64,000 nucleotides of DNA from Clostridium sp. C105KSO13 (GTDB taxonomy: Bacteria > Bacillota > Clostridia > Lachnospirales > Lachnospiraceae): positions 62,001-126,000 of the forward strand of contig NZ_FBWL01000171.1 of assembly GCF_001517425.1 (NCBI RefSeq), read 5' to 3'. This document shows, one piece after another, positions 47,785 to 55,846 of the stretch. The notes under the pieces were generated by a model that saw nothing but the letters and a program-made list of their open reading frames with translations, ran no database searches and was not told where the DNA came from. Each line of letters begins with the position of its first letter. Within the stretch, counting starts at the first letter, position 1. The translations under genes were made by a program, and so were the position numbers.

Positions 47785-49020
47785 ATGTACGATTTTGAGG
47801 AAATCAAAAACGAAGATGTTCAGATTGCGGATGCAATTCAGGCGGAGATGGAGAGACAGAATTCTCATATTGAGTTGATTGCGTCCGAGAACTGGGTGAG
47901 CAAAGCTGTTATGGCGGCCATGGGAAGTCCCCTGACCAATAAATATGCAGAAGGGTATCCGGGAAAGAGATATTACGGCGGATGCCAGTGTGTAGACGTA
48001 GTGGAGAATCTTGCAATTGAACGAGCAAAGGAATTATTCCACTGCGAATATGCTAATGTGCAGCCTCATTCCGGAGCCCAGGCAAATATGGCAGCCATGT
48101 TTGCAATGGTACAGCCGGGGGATAAGGTGATGGGTATGAATCTGGACCACGGCGGACATTTAACTCACGGATCACCAGTGAATATATCAGGAAAATACTT
48201 TGATTTTGCATCATACGGTGTGAACGAGAACGGTGTTATTGATTATGATAAAGTACTTAAAGTTGCAAAAGAGCACAGACCCAAGCTAATTATAGCCGGC
48301 GCCAGTGCCTATGCCAGGACCATTGACTTCAAAAGATTCCGTGAAATTGCGGATGAAGTAGGTGCTTACCTTATGGTTGATATGGCTCATATTGCCGGCC
48401 TAGTTGCAGTTGGGCTGCATCCAAGCCCGATTCCATACGCCCACGTTACAACTACAACGACTCATAAAACGCTGCGCGGCCCACGTGGCGGCATGATTCT
48501 TTCCAGCAAAGAGATGAATGAAAAGTTTCATTTCAATAAAGCCATCTTTCCAGGAACCCAGGGGGGACCTCTGATGCACGTGATCGCGGCCAAGGCTGTC
48601 TGCTTCAAAGAAGCTCTTTCTCCTGAATTTAAAGCCTATCAGGAGCAGGTACTTAGAAATGCAAAGGCACTGTGCCGGGGGTTACAGTCCCGGGGAATAA
48701 AAATTGTCTCCGGCGATACCGACAATCATCTGATGCTCGTAGATTTGACTGAAAATAGCATCAGCGGCAAGGAACTGGAAAAACGTCTTGACGATGCCCA
48801 TGTAACCTGTAACAAAAACACCATCCCCAACGATCCGCGCTCCCCCTTCGTGACAAGCGGAGTACGTCTCGGAACTCCCGCAGTAACTACCCGAGGCATG
48901 AAGGAATCAGACATGGACACCATAGCTGAAATTATAGCCATGGTTATGGCCGATGAGGCTAACGAGAAAAAGGCAAAAGAACAGGTGGCTGAGCTTACTA
49001 AAAAATACCCACTGATATAA
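47785..49020 (+). CDS. glyA: Serine hydroxymethyltransferase
   Basis: 411 aa. [19 protein letters not shown] at the N-terminus and the PLP lysine in [14 protein letters not shown]. It converts serine and tetrahydrofolate to glycine and methylene-THF. ATG 47785 follows GGGAGGAGAAGG. A palindrome of the REP-like family lies three bases after the stop. Confidence 0.98.
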   Translation: MYDFEEIKNEDVQIADAIQAEMERQNSHIELIASENWVSKAVMAAMGSPLTNKYAEGYPGKRYYGGCQCVDVVENLAIERAKELFHCEYANVQPHSGAQANMAAMFAMVQPGDKVMGMNLDHGGHLTHGSPVNISGKYFDFASYGVNENGVIDYDKVLKVAKEHRPKLIIAGASAYARTIDFKRFREIADEVGAYLMVDMAHIAGLVAVGLHPSPIPYAHVTTTTTHKTLRGPRGGMILSSKEMNEKFHFNKAIFPGTQGGPLMHVIAAKAVCFKEALSPEFKAYQEQVLRNAKALCRGLQSRGIKIVSGDTDNHLMLVDLTENSISGKELEKRLDDAHVTCNKNTIPNDPRSPFVTSGVRLGTPAVTTRGMKESDMDTIAEIIAMVMADEANEKKAKEQVAELTKKYPLI

Positions 49021-49022
49021 TG

Positions 49023-49058
49023 GTCAAAGACCCTGCAGCTTGCTGCGGGGTCTTTGAC
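49023..49058. repeat. REP-like palindrome after glyA
   Basis: Two 17-base arms (49023-49039, 49042-49058) with a two-base loop; one mismatch. The right arm is the exact complement of the left arm of the palindrome at 52802. No T-run follows, so it is not a typical intrinsic terminator, although it can form a very stable hairpin. Confidence 0.75.
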
Positions 49059-49124
49059 TGCTGATTTGCAGTAATTTCTCTTTTGGATCGTGAATTTAAT
49101 GCTTTAAACCGACAAAGTATTGTG

Positions 49125-49131
49125 CTATACT
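49125..49131 (+). promoter_or_regulatory. Extended -10 promoter of the arylpyruvate cluster
   Basis: TGC followed by TATACT (49126-49131), about 37 bases before the start at 49169; the -35 is weak. Confidence 0.5.
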
Positions 49132-49168
49132 AATGTTTGACGATTGCTATGTCAAAGGGGGTTTTAGA

Positions 49169-50479
49169 ATGATTTGGGCAAAGGAAGAGACTCTGTCAAG
49201 AGCTGAGATCGAAGCAATTCAGCTGAAGCGTTTAAAGGATACGGCCGCTTATATATATGAGCGTGTGGAGCCTTACCGTAAAAAGATGGATGCGGCCGGG
49301 GTGAAGCCGGAAGATATTCTGACTTTACAGGATTTAAGAAAGCTGCCGTTTACATATAAAGCTGACTTTAGAGAAAACTATCCCGATGGCCTATTTGCGG
49401 TAGATAAAAAGGATATTGTGCGATATCATGCCAGTTCGGGTACTACAGGGAAGCCTACAGTCGTAGGATATACGGCCAATGACCTGGAGGTATGGCTGAA
49501 TAACGTGGCAAGAGTTGCCTGTATGGGAGGAGCCAATGCCGATGATGTGGCACAGATTTCCTTTGGATATGGCACATTTACGGGGGCTCTGGGGCTGCAC
49601 GGAGGTCTGGAAAAGATAGGGGCATCGGTGATCCCCATGTCTTCAGGAAACTCTGCCAAACAGATGATGTTTTTGCAGGATATGGGAGTAACCCTGCTGG
49701 TGGCAACACCGTCCTATGCACTGCATTTAGGGGAGTCTTTAAGAGAACGGGGGATTGACCCCTCTGTTGATTTAAAACTTAGAACAGGTCTCTTTGGGGG
49801 TGAAGGAATGACGGAACCTATGAGAGATGAGATGCACAAGGTGTGGGGGGAACAGTTTATCTGTACACAGAATTATGGGATGAGCGAGCTGTGTGGTCCC
49901 GGTGTTGCAGGGGAATGTACTCAGCTGTGTGGAATGCATATAAATGAGGACTGGTTTATTCCGGAGATTATTAATCCGGATACAGAGGAGGTGCTGCCCT
50001 ACAAAGCTACAGGGGAACTGGTGGTTACCTGCCTGAATAAGGAAGCTCTTCCTCTTGTCAGATACCGCACCGGTGATCTGACAAGACTCATGTATGAGCC
50101 CTGCAGATGTGGAAGAACAACGGTACGCATGGCAAATCTATCCGGCAGGGCGGATGATATGCTTGTCATACGTGGAGTAAATGTATTCCCAGGTCAGATT
50201 GAAGAGGTGCTGTTTAGAATAGAGGAGATAGGTCCTCACTATGAGATTCTGGTGGAGAGAAAGAACAGGCTGGATGTGATGACAATTACAGTAGAGTTGA
50301 CAGATGACAGGCTACTGGACAGTTATTCCAAACTGAGCAGTCTGGAACAGGGTATCAAGGCGGCTTTGAAGTCACAGCTTGGACTTGCAACTCAGATCAG
50401 ACTGGTTGCACCGAACTCACTTCAGCGGTTTGAGGGAAAAGCAAAGAGGGTTACAGATTTACGGAAGGATGGTTTATAA
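49169..50479 (+). CDS. paaK: Phenylacetate-CoA ligase-type enzyme, first copy
   Basis: 436 aa. ANL-superfamily AMP-forming ligase: phosphate loop SSGTTGKPTV, YGMSELCGPGVAGEC, YRTGDLTRL and the C-terminal MLVIRGVNVFPGQIEE with a late lysine. It interconverts arylacetate and arylacetyl-CoA. ATG 49169 follows AAAGGGGG. It lies immediately upstream of iorA. With an arylpyruvate oxidoreductase next door it may convert arylacetyl-CoA to free acid with ATP gain, or run the other way for amino acid salvage. Confidence 0.93.
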   Translation: MIWAKEETLSRAEIEAIQLKRLKDTAAYIYERVEPYRKKMDAAGVKPEDILTLQDLRKLPFTYKADFRENYPDGLFAVDKKDIVRYHASSGTTGKPTVVGYTANDLEVWLNNVARVACMGGANADDVAQISFGYGTFTGALGLHGGLEKIGASVIPMSSGNSAKQMMFLQDMGVTLLVATPSYALHLGESLRERGIDPSVDLKLRTGLFGGEGMTEPMRDEMHKVWGEQFICTQNYGMSELCGPGVAGECTQLCGMHINEDWFIPEIINPDTEEVLPYKATGELVVTCLNKEALPLVRYRTGDLTRLMYEPCRCGRTTVRMANLSGRADDMLVIRGVNVFPGQIEEVLFRIEEIGPHYEILVERKNRLDVMTITVELTDDRLLDSYSKLSSLEQGIKAALKSQLGLATQIRLVAPNSLQRFEGKAKRVTDLRKDGL

Positions 50480-50483
50480 AAAT

Positions 50484-52229
50484 ATGTCAGAAAAGGTAAT
50501 TATGCTGGGGAATGAGGCTATAGCCAGAGGGGCTTACGAGGCGGGAGTGAAGGTCTCTTCTGCATACCCGGGAACCCCCAGTACAGAGGTAAGTGAATAT
50601 CTGGTTCAGTATAGAGAGGATGTCTATGAGGAATGGGCACCCAATGAAAAAGTAGCTGCCGAAGTAGCGGTGGGTGCAAGCCTGGCAGGTGTGCGTTCTA
50701 TGGTCTGTATGAAGCATGTAGGATTGAATGTGGCTTCGGATCCTCTTTATTCTGTATCTTACATGGGCGTGAACGGTGGGCTTGTGTTTATGGTTGCAGA
50801 TGATCCGGGATTGTACAGTTCCCAGAATGAGCAGGACACAAGAATGGTAGCCAGAGCTGCCCAGGTTCCGGTTATAGAGCCTTCCGACAGCGCGGAAGCA
50901 AAAGATTTCTTTAAAATTGCCTTTGATTTAAGCGAGCAGTTCGACAGACCGTTCATATTTAGGACAACCACCCGTTTATCTCATTCCCAGGGTATTGTGG
51001 AACTTCACGATCGAAAAAACATTCCGGATAAGTCTTATGAGAAGAATATACGAAAAAATGTTATGATGCCGGGAAATGCAAAGTACCGTCATGTAGAGAT
51101 TGAAAAGCGTAATATGGAGCTGGCAGAGGCTGCCAATACCCTGTCAATCAACAAAGTTGAAATGAACGATAAGAAGATTGGTGTGATTACAAGCGGTATT
51201 CCATATCAATATGTGAAGGAAGCTCTTCCTGATGCCTCTGTTCTGAAACTTGGGATGGTAAATCCCCTTCCAAGAAAACTGATAAAGGATTTTGCATCCA
51301 AGGTTGATACTTTATATGTTGTAGAAGAACTGGATCCGGTAATCGAAGAACAGGTAAAATCCTGGGGAATTAAAGTGCTGGGGAAAGAAATTCTCACAGT
51401 ACAGGGGGAATACAGCGCCAATATGCTTAAGAAAGCTATTTTAAGAGAAGATCTTGAGACAGATCATCCGGCCGAGATTCCACAGCGCCCGCCGATTCTC
51501 TGCCCGGGATGTCCTCATCGGAGTGTATATCATGTGATGAATAAGTTAAAGCTCCATGCTGCCGGTGATATCGGCTGCTACACACTTGGTGCGGTTGCCC
51601 CATTAAGTGTTGTGGACACTACCATGTGTATGGGCTCCAGCATTTCCACCTTACATGGAATGGAAAAAGCAAAGGGAAAGGAATATATCAAGGACTGGGT
51701 TGCGGTAATCGGAGACTCCACATTTTTACATACAGGTGTAAACTCTCTAATGAACATGGTTTATAATAATGCCACTGGTACGGTTGTGATTCTTGACAAT
51801 TCGACGACCGGAATGACTGGGCACCAGGACCATGCCGCAACCGGGAAAACACTCCAGGGAAATCCCACATATATGATCAATATTCCCGCACTCTGCCGTG
51901 CCATAGGGGTAAAGAACGTAACGGAGATTAATGCGTTTGACATTGTCCAGCTGGAGAAGATTTTAAAGGAGGAAGTGGCAAAGGATGAGGTATCTGTGAT
52001 AATTACAAAGACGCCCTGTGTCCTTTTAGATAAATCCAGAAAGCCGGTTTATGTTTCTCACGAGAATAAATGTAAGAAATGTGGTATGTGCTTAAAGCCC
52101 GGCTGCCCTGCAGTCACAAAAAATCCAGACGGTACAGTGCAGATTGACGATACAATGTGTACAGGATGCGGCTTGTGTGAAACACTATGTAAATTTGGTG
52201 CAATAGAACTGGTAAAGGCGGGTGTGTAA
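50484..52229 (+). CDS. iorA: Indolepyruvate:ferredoxin oxidoreductase, alpha subunit
   Basis: 581 aa. Thiamine-diphosphate-dependent: pyrimidine-binding part with SAYPGTPSTEVSEYL, then CPGCPHRSVYH near residue 339 and DIGCYTLGAVAP, GDSTFLHTG and the ThDP/Mg motif region. The C-terminus (from about residue 528) holds two ferredoxin clusters (CKKCGMCLKPGCP, CTGCGLCETLC). It oxidises indolepyruvate and other aryl pyruvates to arylacetyl-CoA, giving reduced ferredoxin. ATG 50484, or ATG 50469 five codons earlier, follow GGAAGGA; neither spacing is ideal. iorB follows two bases after the stop. Confidence 0.96.
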   Translation: MSEKVIMLGNEAIARGAYEAGVKVSSAYPGTPSTEVSEYLVQYREDVYEEWAPNEKVAAEVAVGASLAGVRSMVCMKHVGLNVASDPLYSVSYMGVNGGLVFMVADDPGLYSSQNEQDTRMVARAAQVPVIEPSDSAEAKDFFKIAFDLSEQFDRPFIFRTTTRLSHSQGIVELHDRKNIPDKSYEKNIRKNVMMPGNAKYRHVEIEKRNMELAEAANTLSINKVEMNDKKIGVITSGIPYQYVKEALPDASVLKLGMVNPLPRKLIKDFASKVDTLYVVEELDPVIEEQVKSWGIKVLGKEILTVQGEYSANMLKKAILREDLETDHPAEIPQRPPILCPGCPHRSVYHVMNKLKLHAAGDIGCYTLGAVAPLSVVDTTMCMGSSISTLHGMEKAKGKEYIKDWVAVIGDSTFLHTGVNSLMNMVYNNATGTVVILDNSTTGMTGHQDHAATGKTLQGNPTYMINIPALCRAIGVKNVTEINAFDIVQLEKILKEEVAKDEVSVIITKTPCVLLDKSRKPVYVSHENKCKKCGMCLKPGCPAVTKNPDGTVQIDDTMCTGCGLCETLCKFGAIELVKAGV

Positions 52230-52231
52230 AA

Positions 52232-52801
52232 ATGGCAGTAACGAATATTATGATAGTAGGAGTAGGCGGGCAGGGGACGCTGCTCACCAGCAGAATATTG
52301 GGCAGTCTTGCAATAACAGGGGGCTACGATGTGAAACTTTCAGAGGTCCACGGCATGGCTCAGCGTGGAGGAAGTGTTGTTACCTTTGTCCGCTACGGCG
52401 AAAAGGTTGCAGAGCCTATCGTGGAAGAGGGGCAGGCAGATGTGCTGATTGCCTTTGAACGGCTGGAAGCCTTAAGATACGCCCATTTCCTGAAAAAAGA
52501 CGGCGTAATGATTGTTAACGACTGGCGGATAGACCCTATGCCGGTCGTAATCGGAGCAGCCGAGTATCCGAAGCGCATTCTGGAGAACTTGGGAAAAGAC
52601 CATAGAGTTTATAAAGTCAATGCAACTAAGGAGGCCGGGAAGCTGGGCAATTCCCGTGTGTTCAATCTAATCGTGCTTGGAATTGCAGCTCAGCATATGG
52701 ATTTTACCAAGAACCAGTGGTATGATGTGATTGAGAAGACCGTGCCGCCAAAAACAATCGAAATTAACAAGAAAGCATTTGATGCGGGCTATACCCTATA
52801 A
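52232..52801 (+). CDS. iorB: Indolepyruvate:ferredoxin oxidoreductase, beta subunit
   Basis: 189 aa. The gamma-type fold opens with NIMIVGVGGQGTLLTSRILG, followed by SEVHGMAQRGGSVVTFVRYG. This is the small subunit that completes IorAB. It starts two bases after iorA, so the two are translationally coupled. A palindromic repeat begins right after the stop codon. Confidence 0.96.
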   Translation: MAVTNIMIVGVGGQGTLLTSRILGSLAITGGYDVKLSEVHGMAQRGGSVVTFVRYGEKVAEPIVEEGQADVLIAFERLEALRYAHFLKKDGVMIVNDWRIDPMPVVIGAAEYPKRILENLGKDHRVYKVNATKEAGKLGNSRVFNLIVLGIAAQHMDFTKNQWYDVIEKTVPPKTIEINKKAFDAGYTL

Positions 52802-52869
52802 GTCAAAGACCCCGCAGCAAGCGGACGGGGCATCAAATTTGCAGCGCAGCAAGCTGCGAGGTATTTGAC
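52802..52869. repeat. REP-like palindromic element inside the arylpyruvate operon
   Basis: Outer arms 52802-52818 (GTCAAAGACCCCGCAGC) and 52853-52869 are complementary at 15 of 17 positions, with a further GCAGCGCAGCAAGCTGC-like inner palindrome. It begins one base after the iorB stop. The following 52870-52940 is G/C-rich non-coding sequence that may belong to the same element. Shares its arm with the glyA palindrome. Confidence 0.75.
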
Positions 52870-52947
52870 CCTCGCGGCAGTCGCCAAATGGAAATGCTTG
52901 CATTTTTGCTTGGCTCGTTGCTCGTGGGAATAAAGGCAGGTGATACA

Positions 52948-53367
52948 ATGATTAAGCAGCTATCGATATTTGTAGAAAACAGGCCCGGCAGCATTATGAG
53001 GGTGACTTCAGAGCTTAACTCGGCATGGGTTAATATCCGTGCCATAGCCTCTTTTGATACACCGGAATTTGCAATTCTGCGCCTGGTTGTAGATCAGACA
53101 GCCAAAGCCAAGGAGTATCTGACAGCCAAAGGCTTTGTCGTCAAAGTGCATGATGTAATCGGGGTAGAACTAAAAGACAAAAAAGGAAATCTAAACAATA
53201 TGCTGTCCGTACTCGCGGAAGGCGGAATCAATATTAACTATATCTACTCATTTGTAATCAGGGAGGGAAAAGCCCCGGTTATGGTGTTTAATACAGATAA
53301 TTATGAAAAGGCCTGGAGAGTCTTAAGAGCAGCCGGTATAAAACTGATTGAAGAATCAGAGCTATAA
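52948..53367 (+). CDS. Tandem ACT-domain protein, first copy
   Basis: 139 aa made of two ACT repeats: KQLSIFVENRPGSIMRVTSE and GVELKDKKGNLNNMLSVLAE, each followed by NI and a strand pattern. ACT domains bind amino acids. Sitting between iorB and a CoA ligase it probably senses aromatic amino acids, either as a regulatory partner of the enzymes or of an unseen regulator. ATG 52948 follows AGGCAGGTGATACA. Confidence 0.88.
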   Translation: MIKQLSIFVENRPGSIMRVTSELNSAWVNIRAIASFDTPEFAILRLVVDQTAKAKEYLTAKGFVVKVHDVIGVELKDKKGNLNNMLSVLAEGGININYIYSFVIREGKAPVMVFNTDNYEKAWRVLRAAGIKLIEESEL

Positions 53368-53408
53368 AGTCAGTAAATTACAAAGTAAAAGATAAAGGAG
53401 TCAAAAGG

Positions 53409-54740
53409 ATGGCGGCAGTGGCACTGGAGAATTGGGTGGAACGAATCAGAACCCCGGAAATTGAATGTATGAGCAGGGATGAAATGGCAGCCCTGCAGAG
53501 TAAACGTCTGGTAGATGTCGTAAATCGTGTCTATCACAACGTAGACTTTTATCATAGGAAGATGAAAGACCTGGGAGTAGAACCGGGAGATATTAAAGGA
53601 ATTGCCGATATCGATAAGCTTCCTTTTACAACAAAAGAAGATTTAAGAGACAATTATCCTTTCGGGCTTCTGGCAATACCTAAGAGAGATGTTGTACGTG
53701 TTCAGGGAACCTCCGGCACAACGGGCAAGCTGACACTGGCATCCTACTCTCAGAAGGACATTGATGTCTGGGGGGAATGTGTAGCAAGATGTCTGTCCAT
53801 GGCAGGCCTTAGCCAGGAGGATATTATCCATATCTGCTATGGCTATGGACTATTTACAGGAGGCATGGGAGTGGATTTCGGTGCAAGAGCACTGGGGGCA
53901 ACGGTCATCCCCATGTCTGCAGGCAACACCACACGTCAGATGATGTGCATGGAAGACTTTGGCGCGACTGCTATTGCATGCACCCCGTCTTATGCACTTC
54001 ATCTTGCAGAATCCCTGCAGGATGCCGGCCTTATAAACAGACTGCAGATAAAGACAGGGATCCACGGAGCAGAGCCCTGGACAGAGAAAATGCGCAGGAA
54101 GATCGAAGAAATTCTTCATATTAACTGTTTTGACATCTATGGACTATGTGAAATTACCGGACCAGGTGTGGCGCAGGATTGTATTCACCATGCAGGATTA
54201 CATATCAATGTAGATTACTTCTATCCGGAAATATTAAATCCGGCTACCCAGGAGATGTGTGCAGATGGAGAAACCGGAGAGCTGGTTTTTACCACTCTGG
54301 CGAAGGAAGCAATGCCTTTGCTGCGCTACCGGACAAAGGATTTAACCAGCATTGACCACAGCACCTGCAAGTGTGGAAGGACTACACCGAGAATTTCTCA
54401 GTTTACCGGACGTACGGATGATATGAAAGTAATCCGAGGGGTCAATGTATTTCCGACTCAGGTCGAAACAGCACTCCTGAGCATGGGTGGTGCAGTGGCA
54501 CCACATTATCTCATGATTGTAGAGCGGGAAAATAATATGGACATCCTTACGGTTATGGTAGAGGTAGATGAGAGCCTGTTCTCCGATGAAATCAGAAAAT
54601 TGGATGCGCTGAAAAATAAAATAGGTGCAGTGCTGAAACAGGCACTGGGGGTATCTGCCCGTGTGAAGCTGGTCGAGCCGAAGACCATACAAAGAAGCGA
54701 GGGAAAAGCAGTGCGCGTTATCGATAAACGTGGTCTGTAA
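53409..54740 (+). CDS. paaK: Phenylacetate-CoA ligase-type enzyme, second copy
   Basis: 443 aa. Same architecture as the gene at 49169: TSGTTGKLTL, YGLCEITGPGVAQDC, YRTKDLTSID and MKVIRGVNVFPTQVE. The two copies clearly diverge, so they are old paralogues rather than a recent duplication, and may differ in aryl specificity (phenyl, hydroxyphenyl, indolyl). ATG 53409 follows AAAGGAGTCAAAAGG. Confidence 0.93.
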   Translation: MAAVALENWVERIRTPEIECMSRDEMAALQSKRLVDVVNRVYHNVDFYHRKMKDLGVEPGDIKGIADIDKLPFTTKEDLRDNYPFGLLAIPKRDVVRVQGTSGTTGKLTLASYSQKDIDVWGECVARCLSMAGLSQEDIIHICYGYGLFTGGMGVDFGARALGATVIPMSAGNTTRQMMCMEDFGATAIACTPSYALHLAESLQDAGLINRLQIKTGIHGAEPWTEKMRRKIEEILHINCFDIYGLCEITGPGVAQDCIHHAGLHINVDYFYPEILNPATQEMCADGETGELVFTTLAKEAMPLLRYRTKDLTSIDHSTCKCGRTTPRISQFTGRTDDMKVIRGVNVFPTQVETALLSMGGAVAPHYLMIVERENNMDILTVMVEVDESLFSDEIRKLDALKNKIGAVLKQALGVSARVKLVEPKTIQRSEGKAVRVIDKRGL

Positions 54741-54762
54741 TAAGCAAAGGGGGTAGGCAAAA

Positions 54763-55206
54763 GTGGGAATCACAATTCAGCAATTATCAGTATTCCTTGA
54801 AAACAGGGAAGGACGTCTGGACGAAGTGCTTGCGGCATTGGCAAATAATGATGTGAATATCGTGGCACTGAGCCTGGCGGATACATCGGATTACGGAATG
54901 CTCCGAATGATTGTTTCGAATCCGAACAAAGGCAGGGCTGTATTAAAGGAGGGTGGGTTTACAGCAATGCTAACAGATGTGGTGGCGTTTCGTGTTCCTC
55001 ATGCTACAGGTTCTTTGAGCAAAGCAATGCACCAGATTGTAGAGGGAGATGTGAATATTGAATACATGTATGCCTTTGCAAACGGAGTGGATGCATCTGC
55101 TGTACTTAAGACAGATGATCCGGCGAGAGTGGCGGATATTTTGAGGGGCAGCGGATTTGACGTCTGGGAGGAAGCAGAAGCATATGTTTCCAACTTGGAT
55201 CTCTAG
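54763..55206 (+). CDS. Tandem ACT-domain protein, second copy
   Basis: 147 aa, two ACT repeats: IQQLSVFLENREGRLDEVLA and VAFRVPHATGSLSKAMHQIV. GTG start at 54763 preceded by AAAGGGGGTAGGCAAAA. It pairs with the second CoA ligase as the first ACT gene pairs with iorAB, ending the operon at a strong terminator. Confidence 0.88.
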   Translation: MGITIQQLSVFLENREGRLDEVLAALANNDVNIVALSLADTSDYGMLRMIVSNPNKGRAVLKEGGFTAMLTDVVAFRVPHATGSLSKAMHQIVEGDVNIEYMYAFANGVDASAVLKTDDPARVADILRGSGFDVWEEAEAYVSNLDL

Positions 55207-55246
55207 TACCCTGTTCGGCACATTAGCATAACAGGTTTTAAAGCTG

Positions 55247-55282
55247 AAAAAAGGTATCGGGGAAGTTCCCGATACCTTTTTT
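55247..55282 (+). terminator. Terminator of the arylpyruvate operon
   Basis: AAAAAA-GGTATCGGG pairs with CCCGATACC-TTTTTT (55268-55282), six-base loop. It can also stop the convergent cspA transcript. Confidence 0.92.
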
Positions 55283-55365
55283 AGGATTCTTAATCATATT
55301 TCGCTGTATTTCTTTTAAATATTTAATTTTAATTATATAATTAAAAGGTACATATAAAATTCTGA

Positions 55366-55563
55366 TTAAAGTTTTACTACATTAGTTGCCTGAGGTCCTT
55401 TAGCTCCTTCTGTTACGTCAAACTCAACAGCCTGACCTTCTTCTAAGGACTTGAATCCATCCATGTTTAATCCTGAGTAGTGTACGAATACATCATTTCC
55501 TTCTGAATCAGAGATGAATCCATAACCTTTTTGGTTGTTAAACCATTTTACTGTACCTGTCAT
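55366..55563 (-). CDS. Cold shock protein (CspA family)
   Basis: 65 aa: [20 protein letters not shown] then [10 protein letters not shown] and a C-terminal [12 protein letters not shown]1 (KGYGFI) and RNP2 (VFVHY) are intact. It is a single-stranded nucleic-acid chaperone. ATG on the minus strand at 55563 follows GGAGGG. A leader of about 75 bases is predicted, as in other csp genes. Confidence 0.97.
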   Translation of the reverse strand: MTGTVKWFNNQKGYGFISDSEGNDVFVHYSGLNMDGFKSLEEGQAVEFDVTEGAKGPQATNVVKL

Positions 55564-55643
55564 TGTGTTGCCCTCCATAAAATAAAAAAATAAATAATAA
55601 AGTATTTGCATTGTCCACGAAACTCTATCAACAACGCTGTATT

Positions 55644-55672
55644 AGCGTAGCACATTTAACAATGAAAGTCAA
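55644..55672 (-). promoter_or_regulatory. Promoter of the cold shock gene
   Basis: On the minus strand TTGACT (55672-55667), 17-base spacer ending in TGC, TACGCT (55649-55644). Confidence 0.6.
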
Positions 55673-55772
55673 CGCATTTATGAAACATTCTGCAAAAATA
55701 TACAAATTGGTTAATATTTAACAGTTCAGATATCAGCTTAGTTCTTCTCCAGTTAATCTCTGTATCAGAATA

Positions 55773-55801
55773 TTGAAAATAGTTCTAAAAAGTAATATAG
55801 T
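55773..55801 (+). promoter_or_regulatory. Promoter of ptsI
   Basis: TTGAAA at 55773-55778, 17-base spacer, TATAGT at 55796-55801; start codon 46 bases later. Confidence 0.65.
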
Positions 55802-55846
55802 AATTATCAAAGAAAACCTATAATTCAGGAAAGTAAGGAAAATATT

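Noticed and set aside
49023-49058. Simple intrinsic terminator of glyA
   Set aside because: The hairpin is strong, but no T-run follows it, and its arm recurs at 52802, so a repeat element is the better description; it may still reduce read-through.
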